From contig JAJEKV010000100.1 in the NCBI GenBank assembly GCA_021234155.1, positions 62,001 to 126,000 of the forward strand: 64,000 nucleotides of DNA. Reading direction: 5' to 3'. The notes under the pieces were generated by a model. The model worked only from the letters and a program-made list of their open reading frames with translations, was not told where the DNA came from and did no database searches. Made by a program: the position numbers and the translations under genes. Source of the DNA: Isoetes taiwanensis. Lineage: Eukaryota; Streptophyta; Lycopodiopsida; Isoetales; Isoetaceae. Positions 1 through 10,464 of the stretch are shown here, piece after piece (position 1 is the first letter of the stretch; the number at the start of each line of letters is the position of its first letter).

Positions 1-245
1 TAGAGATCCGGGATATCATCTTTGCGAGGGAGAGGACTGCCGGGGAGCTTAGTTTTCTCGCGGGGTTCACCGTCATCCTGTTGTGTCACGTAACCCACTA
101 AGAGCGCCCAAATGCCGCCGCATACCTCGGGCGTATGGGATAGCAAGTCTACATCATCCGCATAGAGCAATTGCCTTTATATGTATGCCTCACGGTAGCC
201 GTGGGCCACCGCCCCCCATGTTCTTGCATCCAAGTCTCCAACTTG

Positions 246-629
246 TCAATGTAGAGACCAAAGAGCGTTGGAGATAACGAACATCCCCTGTTTAACCCCT
301 ATGGTGCTAGCAACTCGGCTGATCCGATGCGAGCAATGCAGCATATATCCCATCATAGAGTCTATAGATGACATTTTGTAAGTCCTGGGCATGCAAATAC
401 CGCAAATGTCGCCACAACAGTCCCGAGGGACCGTGATCATATGCCGATCTTGAAATCTATGAAACAGTACAGTGTCACGCCGGCGCATTGCGAGTAGTAG
501 CTTCCATAAGGATTTCGAGAGTGAATATATGGTCGACAGGGAGTGGGCAGGGCGAAACCCCGCCTGGCCAACAGTGCGCCTCCGCCTTCCCTCACCCACC
601 GAAGTTAACTTCTTTTCCACCACAATCAA
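246..629 (-). pseudogene. LINE reverse transcriptase fragment
   Basis: The minus-strand frame contains QAGFRPAHSLSTIYSLS, which matches the conserved QxGFRPGRST block of non-LTR reverse transcriptases. About 80 residues later comes GVKQGMF, matching the GVRQGCP block. The YxDD active-site region is not recognisable and would lie near or beyond the left window edge. The open frame is 127 residues, much shorter than a full domain. It belongs with the endonuclease remnant upstream. Confidence 0.75.
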
Positions 630-1419
630 TCATCCTCAGCACTGTCTTATGAATTGGGGTGACCTTGCTAACCATCCACTCTCCGGGAGGCCCTCCCTAA
701 TGGCCTCCGCTTAATAATGTTGTCCGAGGCCCTAGCAAAGCGGGCCCACCCCATTTCAATAACTTCGGCTTGAAGTCCCCGCAAGTCCTTTCGCTTTGCC
801 ATTAGCCGGTGTCTAAGGCCACGTTGGATGTCTTCCTCCGTGGAGCTGCAGCATTTCTCCTACCTGATCACGGAACCCCAGCAGCTGCTCTCGGGGATCA
901 TACTGCCTCCTCAAGCGATGCATCCACTAGTCTACGGTAATATTGCCGGTGGTTGATGCCTCTTGTACAACACCCCACGCCCGAAGGCTTTCGCCTCGAT
1001 CATCAACAAATCAAACATGCGGCTGGCGATGGTGCGCAATGTACGCACGATGCTTTTTGGATTTCAAGAATGCTCTATAGTCCGAATGGCTGCTTCACGC
1101 CGCAATTGTGGCTCAGACGAGGCGAAGTTGGGTCTTTAGAGCCTTGCACTCGGCGTCAAATCGGGGATTTTGAGGGAATCAGCGGTGTCCATTCGCGGCG
1201 ATCCCCTCACCGCAAAGCATGCACTAGCTGCCGTGAGTAAGGCATTTACAAGCCATTCCCACCTATCATGTAGCGTGCAAAGGGCATCAATCCCCTGCAG
1301 TTCACGTTCCAACACAGACTCATATTACGCTTGCTTTTCGATGATAGTGGGGATGTATCTCAACCCCGATGGTTTCTACTGCGTGATTGCGCCACCGAAG
1401 TGCTCCCAATCCAAAGTGA

Positions 1420-2322
1420 CATAAAGTGGATAGTGGTCCGGACAAAGCCTCCTCATCTCCCGTTTAGGTGTGCCAATTGACGGCTCAATGATCATGTCAA
1501 GTCCTACCACTTTGGAGCAAGGAGATAGTCTACCACGCTTAGCTCCACCATCATGTCTATCGCTCTTGCAAGTAAAACCCCGATTGCGGCCATCCGATCA
1601 TACCATTGCACACTACCATGTCAAAGACCGACAGAGTTGAACCAACTCCCTTCCAAAGGCGTTGGGATCAGATCTGAGAGATATCCGGCATATTGGGGGT
1701 GCAATTTGTTTCAAGCAAGCAGTGGGTCGAATCGGCCTCTCCCGGAAGGTAACCGACCGCGGTATGCGGTCGCGGCATTGAAATCTCCTAACAAGAGCAC
1801 ATGCCCTTGTCGGCGATATTGCTCTATGTCATCATACGGATCTCGTAAGGCATTTGTACATCCGTGGTTCCGCCTCACGGACTGGTAGAACTTAGAGGTC
1901 GTGCATGGGGTATATAACAAAGATGCAATAAATAATGGACGATCTCCGAGGCTCCAAAGATTCTCACCCACGTAGAAGGTTAAGTCCGTCCAGCCTTGTG
2001 GAGCGAGACCGTGGCTGCTATAGCATCTTTGAAGTAGCATGCCACCCATGGCGCACATTAGCGAGCGAGAAGCACTGGTATCCCAGGATGTCCGGTAGCT
2101 GATGCCCAAGATATACCCATGTCTCTTGCAAGAAGATGATGTCCATACCTGTAGCGATCCCAACAAGGCCACTGCCCTTCTTCCAGGGGAATCCCCTACA
2201 GTTCCATGATACAAGTCGAAGACACTGTCCCTATCTTTTGTGGCGGTTGTCCCCGCACCAGCCCCCAGGAGATTGCGGGGGCCGTTGTGGTGGCCCGGAG
2301 CATTGGGTCCTGGTTGTTGCAT
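1420..2322 (-). pseudogene. LINE endonuclease (EEP/APE-like) domain remnant
   Basis: A 203-residue open frame (2322-1711) ends in the strand-plus-turn LLLGDFNAAT, the GDFN motif typical of exonuclease-endonuclease-phosphatase domains of LINEs. Downstream in another frame (about 1430) is CPDHYPL, matching the family's SDH-type catalytic histidine motif. The domain is therefore split by at least one frameshift. In a living element it would nick the target DNA to prime reverse transcription. It lies just upstream of the reverse transcriptase remnant on the same strand. Confidence 0.75.
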
Positions 2323-2704
2323 CTGAGGTGAAAGGTCTAGATGTCCCTGGCCCCATCGCCGCTGCCTCTGCTACTGTTGGCCACGGAGGTACAAACACCT
2401 TCATCTTGCCATTAACCAAGCCTGCCAATCCCCCTGCCTGTCTGACTTGCCTGATTTTTGTGAACTCCTCTCGTCTCTCCTTTTGTTGCACTGGAGTAAG
2501 ATATGTGTCCAAGTATATTGATGTCCCCTTCAACCGGCTAGCACGTTGCAGCAATAGAGTCTTGGATGCCTGGTCCAACACTGTGAATTTGACCAGTCCC
2601 CTGACTCTGGTCGGGTTTCTCACCCCCAAATACTGCAGTTGTAATCTGTCCAGCACCAGGGCATTAAGCTTGACACATGAGAGAACCCATATCTTTGAAA
2701 ACAT

Positions 2705-3217
2705 AAAGGTTGGTGACAGCTTTCTAAGAGTTCGGTGCTAGAAATCTGAGAGTTTTATTCGGAAAATCTAATATAGGCACCTGAAGGAAGAATAAAGCAA
2801 GCTGGAAAATTCTGGACGGGACATCAATAATTCGTAAGACTGCTCTATTCTATTCTATTCTATTCGTAAGACTGCTCTTCTTTCCTGATCGTAGGAACTA
2901 TACAAAATAGCTTCTAGCTTTAAAAACTCCCATAATCTGGCACATTTTATATTGATGCAAAAAAGAGCTAAAAAACATCGAAATCGTATTATTTCGTTTC
3001 AAAAACACAATTTCAGATGATAGCATTTCAAGAAACACGATTTCAGATGGTAGCATGACATGAAAGGATACAGATTCGAACTCTAGAGGAAAAAAAAAAC
3101 AGACGTATCCGTCAAATAAAATCTTACCCTATGCATCTTCATCTTCATCCATCACAGATTTAGGCAATAGCAGCTTCCGCTCAGGGGGTTGCTTTCTCGA
3201 AACAAAATGACCTACTA
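2705..3217. other. AT-rich gap with TTCTA microsatellite
   Basis: No gene is visible. At about 2845-2866 there are four to five tandem copies of TTCTA, a pentamer that recurs at about 43120 and, on the other strand, at about 48206. The rest is AT-rich filler between the LINE and the CACTA element. Confidence 0.6.
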
Positions 3218-3259
3218 CACTACAACCCCAACATTTGGTCCACGGCTGAAAACAACAGT

Positions 3260-3530
3260 AAAAACAAAGTACGGATTGTTTTTTTTTTGAAGATTTGAAA
3301 AAAACTTACACGTAGTTATATGGAGGTGTGGTTTTTCAAGGATATGATGTAGTTTTTCTTAGGGAGCCGTAGTTTTCTATTTTAAGAATGTGTATTTTTT
3401 TTAAGGAGGTGTAGTGTCTTTTTTAAGGATGTGTTGTTTTCTCAAGCGGTATGGTTTTTTGAAGGGATGTTTTTTTTAAGGTAGTGTTTTTTTTAGGTGT
3501 GGTTTTTTATGGTTTTCTAAGAATCCATGT
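3260..3530. repeat. Left subterminal repeats of the CACTA element
   Basis: A run of loosely repeated units of about 20-25 nt with a core like GTGTRGTTTTTT followed by AAGGA, on the plus strand. The complementary array sits at the other end of the element. Repeats in inverted relation near both ends are usual for CACTA elements and probably bind transposase. Confidence 0.65.
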
Positions 3531-3623
3531 ATGACCAAGTTGTCCACATACCATTACTGCCACAAAATGGTGGCATAAAAGAGCTGTATGCATGCTTGAC
3601 ACAATCACTAGCATTTAACTTCG

Positions 3624-3643
3624 TGTGTGCGCGCGCGCGCGCG
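3624..3643. repeat. GT/CG dinucleotide run
   Basis: A short alternating GTGTGCGCGCGC tract just inside the CACTA element, before the minisatellite. It is a potential Z-DNA-forming purine-pyrimidine run. Confidence 0.8.
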
Positions 3644-3774
3644 CATGCTTGCTTGTAGAACGTGAAACTTGAAGACATCCATCACTTGGCAACTTGTAGA
3701 AGACACATTGATACGAAGAACCAAAGATAGACACTGGTTTGGCATCATATAGGCATTTCTTAGACTCAAACATG

Positions 3775-5370
3775 CCACACCCGCTCTAACATGCCACGTG
3801 GGCTCCAACATGCCAAGGTGGCTCAAATATGCCACGTGGGCTAGAACATGCCACCTAGGCTCCAACATGCCAAGGTGGCGCAAACATGCCATGTAGGATC
3901 CAACATACCACCTAGACTCCAACATGCCAAGGTGGCTCAAACATGTCACATGGGCTCCAACATGTCACGTGGGCTCCAACATGCCACATGGGCTCCAACA
4001 TGCCACCTAGGCTTCAACATGCCAAGGTGGCTCAAACATGTCACCTAGGCTCCAACATGCCACCTAGGCTCAAACATGCCAAGGTAGCTCAAACATGCCA
4101 TGCGGGCTCCAACTTGCCACCTAGGCTCCAACAAGCCAAGGTGGCTCACAACATGCCACCTAGGCTCCAACAAGCCAAGGTGGCTCACAACATGCCACCT
4201 AGGCTCCAACATGCCAAGGTGGCTCAAATGTGCCACCTAGGCTCCAACATGCCACCTAGGCACAAACATGCCAAGGTGGCTCAAACATGCCACGTGGGCT
4301 CCAACACACCAAGGTGGCTCAAACATGCCACCTAGGCTCCAACATACCACCTAAGCTCAAAGATGCCACGTGGGCTACAACATGCCACTTAAGCTCAAAG
4401 ATGCCATGTGGGCTACAACATGCCACCTAGGCTCCAACATGCCAAGCTGGATCAAACATGCCACGTGGGCTCCAACATGCCAAGGTTGGCTCAAAATGCC
4501 ACCTAGGTTCCAACATGCCACCTAAGCTGAAACATGCCAAGGTATCTCAAACATGCCACGCAGGCTCCAACATGCCACCTAGGCTCCAACAAGCCAAGGT
4601 GGCTCACAACATGCCACCTAGGCTCCAACATGCCAAGGTGGCTCAAATGTGCCACCTAGGCTCCAACATGCCACCTAGGCACAAACATGCCAAGGTGGCT
4701 CAAACATGCCACATAGGCTCCAACATGCCAAGGTGGCTCAAACATGCCACGTGGGCTCCAACACACCAAGGTGGCTCAAACATGCCACCTAGGCTCCAAC
4801 ATGCCACCTAAGCTCGAAGATGCCATCTGGGCTACAACATGCCACCTAGGCTCCAACATGCCAAGCTGGCTCAAACATGCCACGTGGGCTCCAACATGCC
4901 ACCTTGGCTCCAACATGCCAAGGTTGGCTCAAACATGCCACCTAGGCTCAAATATGCCAAGGTGGCTCAAATATGCCACGTAGGCTCCAACATGCAACCT
5001 AGGCTCAAACATGCCAAGGTGGCTCAAACATGCCACCTAGGCTCCAACATGCCACCTAGGCTCAAACATGCCAAGGTGGCTCCAACATGCCACGCGGGCT
5101 CCAACATGCCACCTAAGCTCCAACATGCCACCTAGACTCAAACATGCCAAGGTGGCTCAAACATGCCAAGCAGGCTCCAACATGCCACCTAGGCTCCAAC
5201 ATGCCAAGGTGGCTCAAACATGCCACGTGGGCTCCAACATGCCACCTAGGCTCCAACATGCCAAGACATGCCACCTAGGCTCCAACATGCCACCTAGGTT
5301 TAAACATGCCAAGGTGGCTCAGACATGGCAAGGTGGCTCAAACATGCCAAGGTGGCTCAAACATGTCAGA
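3775..5370. repeat. 19-nt minisatellite, about 80 units
   Basis: About 1.6 kb of tandem 19-nt units in two main alternating types: AACATGCCACCTAGGCTCC and AACATGCCAAGGTGGCTCA. Many units contain CCTAGG or CACGTG palindromes. Because 19 is not a multiple of three, three units read in frame give a 19-residue peptide period (for example MPPRLQHAKVAQTCH and onward), and long open frames appear on both strands as a by-product. Higher-order blocks are repeated (about 4100-4290 resembles 4560-4750). It lies wholly inside the CACTA element. Confidence 0.93.
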
Positions 5371-5499
5371 ATAAGACCTGCATATGTTGTTTAAGCCACC
5401 AATTGATCAGCCTGAATGGCTCCATCCTCTGTGTGCACTCTATCATTTTTGTGGATAGAAAGCAAGCAGGGAAAAAATTACTAAAGTCATATTTTAGAT

Positions 5500-6050
5500 T
5501 AGCTAGAACAACTTTGGCTAATTTAACCCAAAATACATAGGAAAACTTTCGAATGTTTGGCTAAAGTTGAATAATTTTCCTTTACTAGTTTTGAATGTTT
5601 GGCTATTTTTTGTTTGAACCTTTATATAAACTTTAGCCAAACATTTATGCTATGCCAAACTTTTTATTGTACGAACATATTAATAATAGAAATCTACTAG
5701 TTGGAGAACAAAAAACTGTCCATCTAATATAGTATTAGCAACCTCTATTCCATAATCTCATGAATAATCTCATATTTTATATTAGCTATTAAAAAGTATG
5801 GCTAATCTGTCCCTAAATGCATAGGAGAACTTTTGAACGTTTGGCTAAAGTGGAAGAATTTTTCCTCTCCTTCTTTCTTATGTTTGGCTAAACCTTGGTG
5901 TAAGGGAGGTCAACTTTGAAAATATTTGGCGATTTTTTTCTTTTTTCCAAAAATTTCCTCTTTTATAGTTTAGCCGTACTTTTTCAAAAAATGACCAAAA
6001 AATCGCCATTTGGCTAATATTAGCCGCTATTTTTTTCCCTGAAAGCAAGC
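5500..6050. repeat. Diverged duplicated MITE-like segment
   Basis: Two related stretches, about 5500-5575 and 5790-5890, share the order GGCTAAT, ACATAGGA/GCATAGGA, AACTTT, GTTTGGCTAAAGT and AATTTTTCC. Inverted pieces (CTTTAGCCAAACAT at about 5628) lie between them. The arrangement looks like an old miniature inverted-repeat element or a nested pair. No coding potential is seen. Confidence 0.5.
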
Positions 6051-7329
6051 CAAACTGCTCAAACAGACTGCACGCCATAGCACATGATATTCAGCAGTGC
6101 GCCGAAATGAGAACCAGCCCAAGGTTGTGCTTGCTCCTGAGATGATGCAAATCTATGAGTTTTGTGTTCCACTGTACGATGCAGAATTATGTTACCCTAC
6201 TTGTCAAGGCAATGAAACCTATCAACAAAAATGCGTGCATCTTCTACTCTGATTCTCATGGGGCAGTACAGAAGCTTGGGGGCTTGCCTTACAATTGGAG
6301 AGACAGACTGCTTCGCGGTGCCATCATCGTTGCCGAATCCTTCTTCCATTGCCTTGCTAATGCACACATCCTATATTATCCTTCAAAATAATTAGTGGAC
6401 ATTGATGCATGCAAAGCTTTAGGTCGACTATGGTGGAACCAAAGGAGGAGGTCTGGAGATTTGTGGGAGACTGCGACCGGAGCTCAGCAGTGAAGCCTTG
6501 ATTTTGCAAACCAGTGAGTCCGGGATTTATTTGTACATTTTCAGGTATTTATTGTTTATATATTTGACAATTCAATGGTTTATAATCCAATGGTTAAACT
6601 TAAAAAAAACTCAAAAGGTATCACTTAACCTAATTTATCTCTAACCATACGTAATGCACACTTGTTGTTCTTTTGTCCGATGGCCATATCTGTAGATTAA
6701 CTTGTGCAAGAATTAGGAAGAGTGGAAGGAGGGCAGGAAACATGCCTATAGAAATTGAACCTACTGGAACCGCCTATTGCAGGTAAAAATCTAACAAAGA
6801 AGAGGATGGGAAGGGGCTTAAGGGGATCTATGTTCGGCACTGCAGAAGATAAAGCCACCATAGCCACAACTTCCAAAGGTCGAAAAATATAGCATTTCGT
6901 TCTCTGATTGCGGTGATGGCTATGGGTTATGTAGTTAACAACCTTCTATGCATAGATCACCTTGAACCTATGCGAAATGCAACTCTGTGACTTGAATCTC
7001 TGTAAAATGCCGGAATTGTACTTACTGCCGAAACAGAGTAAAGAATAAGATTTTCACACTTACCACGTGCCAGAGGGTAATTCGCTCAAACGTGCATTAC
7101 GTAAGGGAAAGTCCATTGCCTCAAAATATTCACTCGAGAATATTCCCTCAGTGGCAATACAGCTTCGCCGCTTGGGTGCCGCCTCAAGAAACTTGCAATG
7201 GTCTAGGGCCATGTATTTACCTTTTTGACACGCATTTGTATACATAGTACTTGCATATGGGGAACATCAATATGTGGATCCGAGGTGTAATTTTTCCCAC
7301 CCTAGATCGGGTATATTTTTGAGAATATG

Positions 7330-8135
7330 CTAGGATCCAATGAACAAAAATAATAATAATAATAAAGAGTGTGCAATAATTCAAATTAATCATCCCGCCC
7401 TCCCATCCAATGGGCGGGATAATTTCAAATGCGTGTATTATGTTCCCATTCGAAACCCTATTCAGCACATCTGCATTCGAAACCCTATTCAGCATACTGT
7501 GCATGTCGACTCCAGCGGCCTCCTACTCCGGCCCCCTGTCCGGATCCAACTCCGGCCATTCCAGCGCATCCCGAGCACTCCCGCCCTTGGAGGTTCAGCG
7601 ACTCCCCTGTCTTAGCTTTTCATTGTTTTCTGTTGTTAGATTTGAAGGATCGAAACCTTCCATGTTTTCTTTTGTCAGATTCGGAGGCAAATAGGGAGGA
7701 TGGAGGCACCGGAATAGGGAGCATGGAGGCAAATAGGGATTCAGAGGCGAAGCTGCAGTCTATATGACAAGCTCTGGCAGCAAACAACGGCCATGGCAGA
7801 GCTCAAGGGATTACCTTCAATACAGGAAGAAGATTGGGCTCCAGATTGGCACCCTTATGGTATCTCCATGCTCTATTTTGTTTTTTGGAATTTTCCTTAG
7901 CTTGAGACTGACATGTGTGTGTGGTGCTCCCCTTTGTTGCCCAGGCCACCAGACCCTTGGCTGCCAGATTGGGCATGGAGGTCGATGATCTTTCCTTTGC
8001 AGAGCAGCAGCAGGTTATGGATTTGGGCGAAAAGCTTAGCTCTGTTACTCACCAGCTTCTTACTGCAGATCCATACACTACCTACTAAGATTAAATCCCC
8101 TTTCTTATTCTTCTATCTTGCCTCAATGTAGCTCT
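7330..8135 (+). pseudogene. Possible captured gene fragment in the CACTA element
   Basis: This stretch is more GC-rich than its surroundings and has a Pro/Ser-rich leader-like frame (7410-7694). Two exon-like blocks follow. One ends near 7858 with the reading LPSIQEEDWAPDWHPYG next to a GT. The second begins after an AG near 7945 and reads LGMEVDDLSFAEQQQVMDLG, ending at a stop near 8088. The frames do not join cleanly across the putative intron. I do not recognise the protein. CACTA elements often pick up host exons, which is the reason for this guess. Confidence 0.3.
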
Positions 8136-8779
8136 CCTTTGTGTCTGATGCATATTCCATGATGCATCTGGAGACTCTGGAGCTTTTGAGCACAAGAATA
8201 ACGTCCGTTTGGAGCTGTGAAAAGGGGTTCTTTTTCTTCTTAGAAATACTCTGTTTTTTGTTTCATGTTATGTCAGGTTTTAGCATAGATTAGAAGCTCT
8301 TCGATTTTGTATTGCTCTTCCGAGAGGCAGGGCTATTATGTATATCAGAATGTTACAGCAAAAAATAAGATAAATGTTGAGGCCACCTTGGAAGGGGTCT
8401 GGATGATGTTATTTTGTTCTTCCAAAGTAATATAAGATGAGAAAAGTTTCTTGGCCTTGTTTGTGTATTATTATGAGGTAAGCATCTTCCTGTGCTAGGT
8501 ATCTTTAGTTTCAATACAGGAGATTTATGAAGCTGCTGATTTTGGAATCTATTATTTGAAAATAAGATGATACTTTTGAAATGAACAATATGTGATTGTA
8601 TACTAAAAGATTGAAATGGGAAATGTATACTCATTAGACAATACAATAATTTATTTGTTACCATTGCAGTGTAATTCTCTTTCCTCATCACAACTAAAAA
8701 TAGCATTGTTAAGTTTCTTATATTTGTTATTTTGTTTAAAATCCACACATTGTTTAAAACTACATTAGAGAAAAACATG

Positions 8780-9180
8780 TGTTATTTTATGAAAAAACAA
8801 TACATGGTTGCCCTATAAACAATGAAAATAACATGTGGACAATTGAAGGAAAACTATGCTAAAAAGTTTACATACCATGCATTCTTTTTAAGTGAATACC
8901 ACATCTAAAAACCATGCATAGTTTCTATTTTTGAGCAAAAACTATACATAAAATTTACGCATTGTTTTTCTTAAAAACCACGTGAAAACAACACATAAAA
9001 ATTACGGGTTGTTTTTGCCTAAAAACCACACATGAAAACTACACGTTCTTTGTGTGTAAAAAAATACACTAAAAAACTAAGCGTTGTTTCTAGCATTTTC
9101 GGAACATTACTATGGGTGGCTTTTAAGTGTTGTTTTTTTGCAAAAAAGACAGCAAAAAACTACATGTAGATCAGATTTTG
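8780..9180. repeat. Right subterminal repeats of the CACTA element
   Basis: Degenerate units with a core like AAAAAACYACACR are spread over about 400 bp, complementary to the left array. They run up to the right terminal inverted repeat ending at 9191. Confidence 0.65.
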
Positions 9181-9191
9181 GGGTTATAGTG

Positions 9192-10460
9192 CTAACTAAA
9201 GCTTTGAGTCCATACTCCACCCATTCTTAACCCGACCTGCAGCAGACCATTCTTATCAGTCAGATCTCCATCTGTTCTTAGCTGAATCCTATGAAAAAAC
9301 CTCCTTAGGGCTTTTTATCCACAAAAACTGTCATCAATCAACGGATCAATCAACGAAGAAAAGGAGATATAACAACACCTTATCCATGATTTTTCTTCTC
9401 TGGATATCGCCCACGTGCCAAGCCCTAAGCCAATCGTGGCATATGCATGCCGATATCAAAGAGGTAGATCGATCTGCAGAAGAAATTTGGAAGGGGAAAA
9501 TCGAAATCGAAATTGTAGCCAAAATATTTTCCTGATTTTTGAAAATCGGATTTTGTTTCCGGTGGTTAAAAGTCCCAAAATCATAGGGAAATCATTAAAA
9601 AATTATTCCAAAAAAGTTTTTCTCCAGACCTGGAAATCCCAAATTAACAAGGTAGATAACGAAGAATTAAAATGCGCGGCTTTGCCTTCTTTTAGTTTAT
9701 CAAAAGATGATTTAAATACATACAGCCTTAGCATTATACATTGAAACATGATAATAGACACATCTAATGTCACATCATGCCATGGAAACTTTGCTTTGAC
9801 TTGGTATCTCCCAGAGCTATCTGGCCATCTACATATGGAAATTATAAGGCTGGGCATTCAGAGTTGGTATGGTGCGAAGCATTAGGAGCAAGAAGTACAT
9901 CAAAAGTTATAGGTGTGAAATGCTTTAAGAAGAAGTTCCTTGATGCTAACATACTTCAATTAGTGAATGAACTTGAAGAAATTCGAATAAAAGTATTAAA
10001 AGTGGAGCAACCCTAAGGGTGCTAATGGTTGCAAAAATAAATTGACATGTGATTTTATTTCTGTGACATTTAAGATTTGAAGATATTTGGTGTAAAGCCT
10101 AGCATTTGAGCTTTATAAAAATTAGTGTTTGCCACAAAGTTAGTTGGAGTCCTTATATTATTGCTAGTGAGAAGTAAATGATATAGAGCATGAATAAATA
10201 TAGAGTATCAATACTACAAAAATGGCCTATTAGATGATGATTTGCCAATTATAATACCCTTTGCATTTGGAAAAATACATTGCGCCCTTTTCTAAGCAAT
10301 CAATATGGAACATGCATTAATTATTTGAGTGCTTTCGATTCATAAGGCTAAATTAATATAATGGCTGTCTATTCATCTTTATTCTCCACCTTCGACTCCA
10401 CATTTATACCAATAAAATGTGCAAATTTTCCACATGCTCAATCCATCCTAGGTTGGCATT
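9192..10460. other. AT-rich gap, one unrecognised short frame
   Basis: Between the CACTA element and the HUH palindrome. The only protein-like reading is the end of a plus-strand frame at 9777-10016 (last part KCFKKKFLDANILQLVNELEE), an amphipathic helix with no family I can name. The rest is AT-rich with no visible feature. Confidence 0.4.
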
Positions 10461-10464
10461 GGCG

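Larger units (their letters stand above)
1..2704 (-). mobile_element. Decayed LINE (non-LTR retrotransposon), truncated by window edge
   Basis: Read on the minus strand, the order is ORF1-like segment (2704-2231), apurinic-type endonuclease (about 2322-1420), then reverse transcriptase (629-246), which is the order expected for a plant L1-type element. Frames are broken many times between these blocks, so this is a dead copy. The 3' end lies beyond position 1 and no tail or target duplication can be seen. The ORF1-like part has a basic, Gln/Glu-rich helix followed by a Pro/Gly-rich linker; its assignment rests mainly on position. Confidence 0.75.
3218..9191. mobile_element. Non-autonomous CACTA (CMC/EnSpm-type) DNA transposon
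   Basis: The left end starts CACTACAACCCCAA at 3218. The right end, read inverted from 9191, starts CACTATAACCCCAA, and the match continues for about 26 nt with five differences. The flanks are CTA (3215-3217) and CTA (9192-9194), the 3-bp target duplication expected of CACTA elements. Next to the ends lie short degenerate repeats around GTGTAGTTTTTT (left) and its complement (right), resembling subterminal transposase-binding arrays of this superfamily. No transposase is visible, so the 5974-bp element would depend on a partner. Its interior holds a large minisatellite, older repeats and possible captured exon pieces. Confidence 0.82.

Noticed and set aside
3775-5370. Several frames of 60-130 codons encoding Cys/His-containing repeats
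   Set aside because: They are a by-product of a 19-nt tandem repeat with few stops; equally long frames exist on the opposite strand and there is no start context or other coding sign.
3775-5370. CRISPR-like array
   Set aside because: Units are contiguous 19-mers with no unique spacers, and the DNA is from a plant nucleus.
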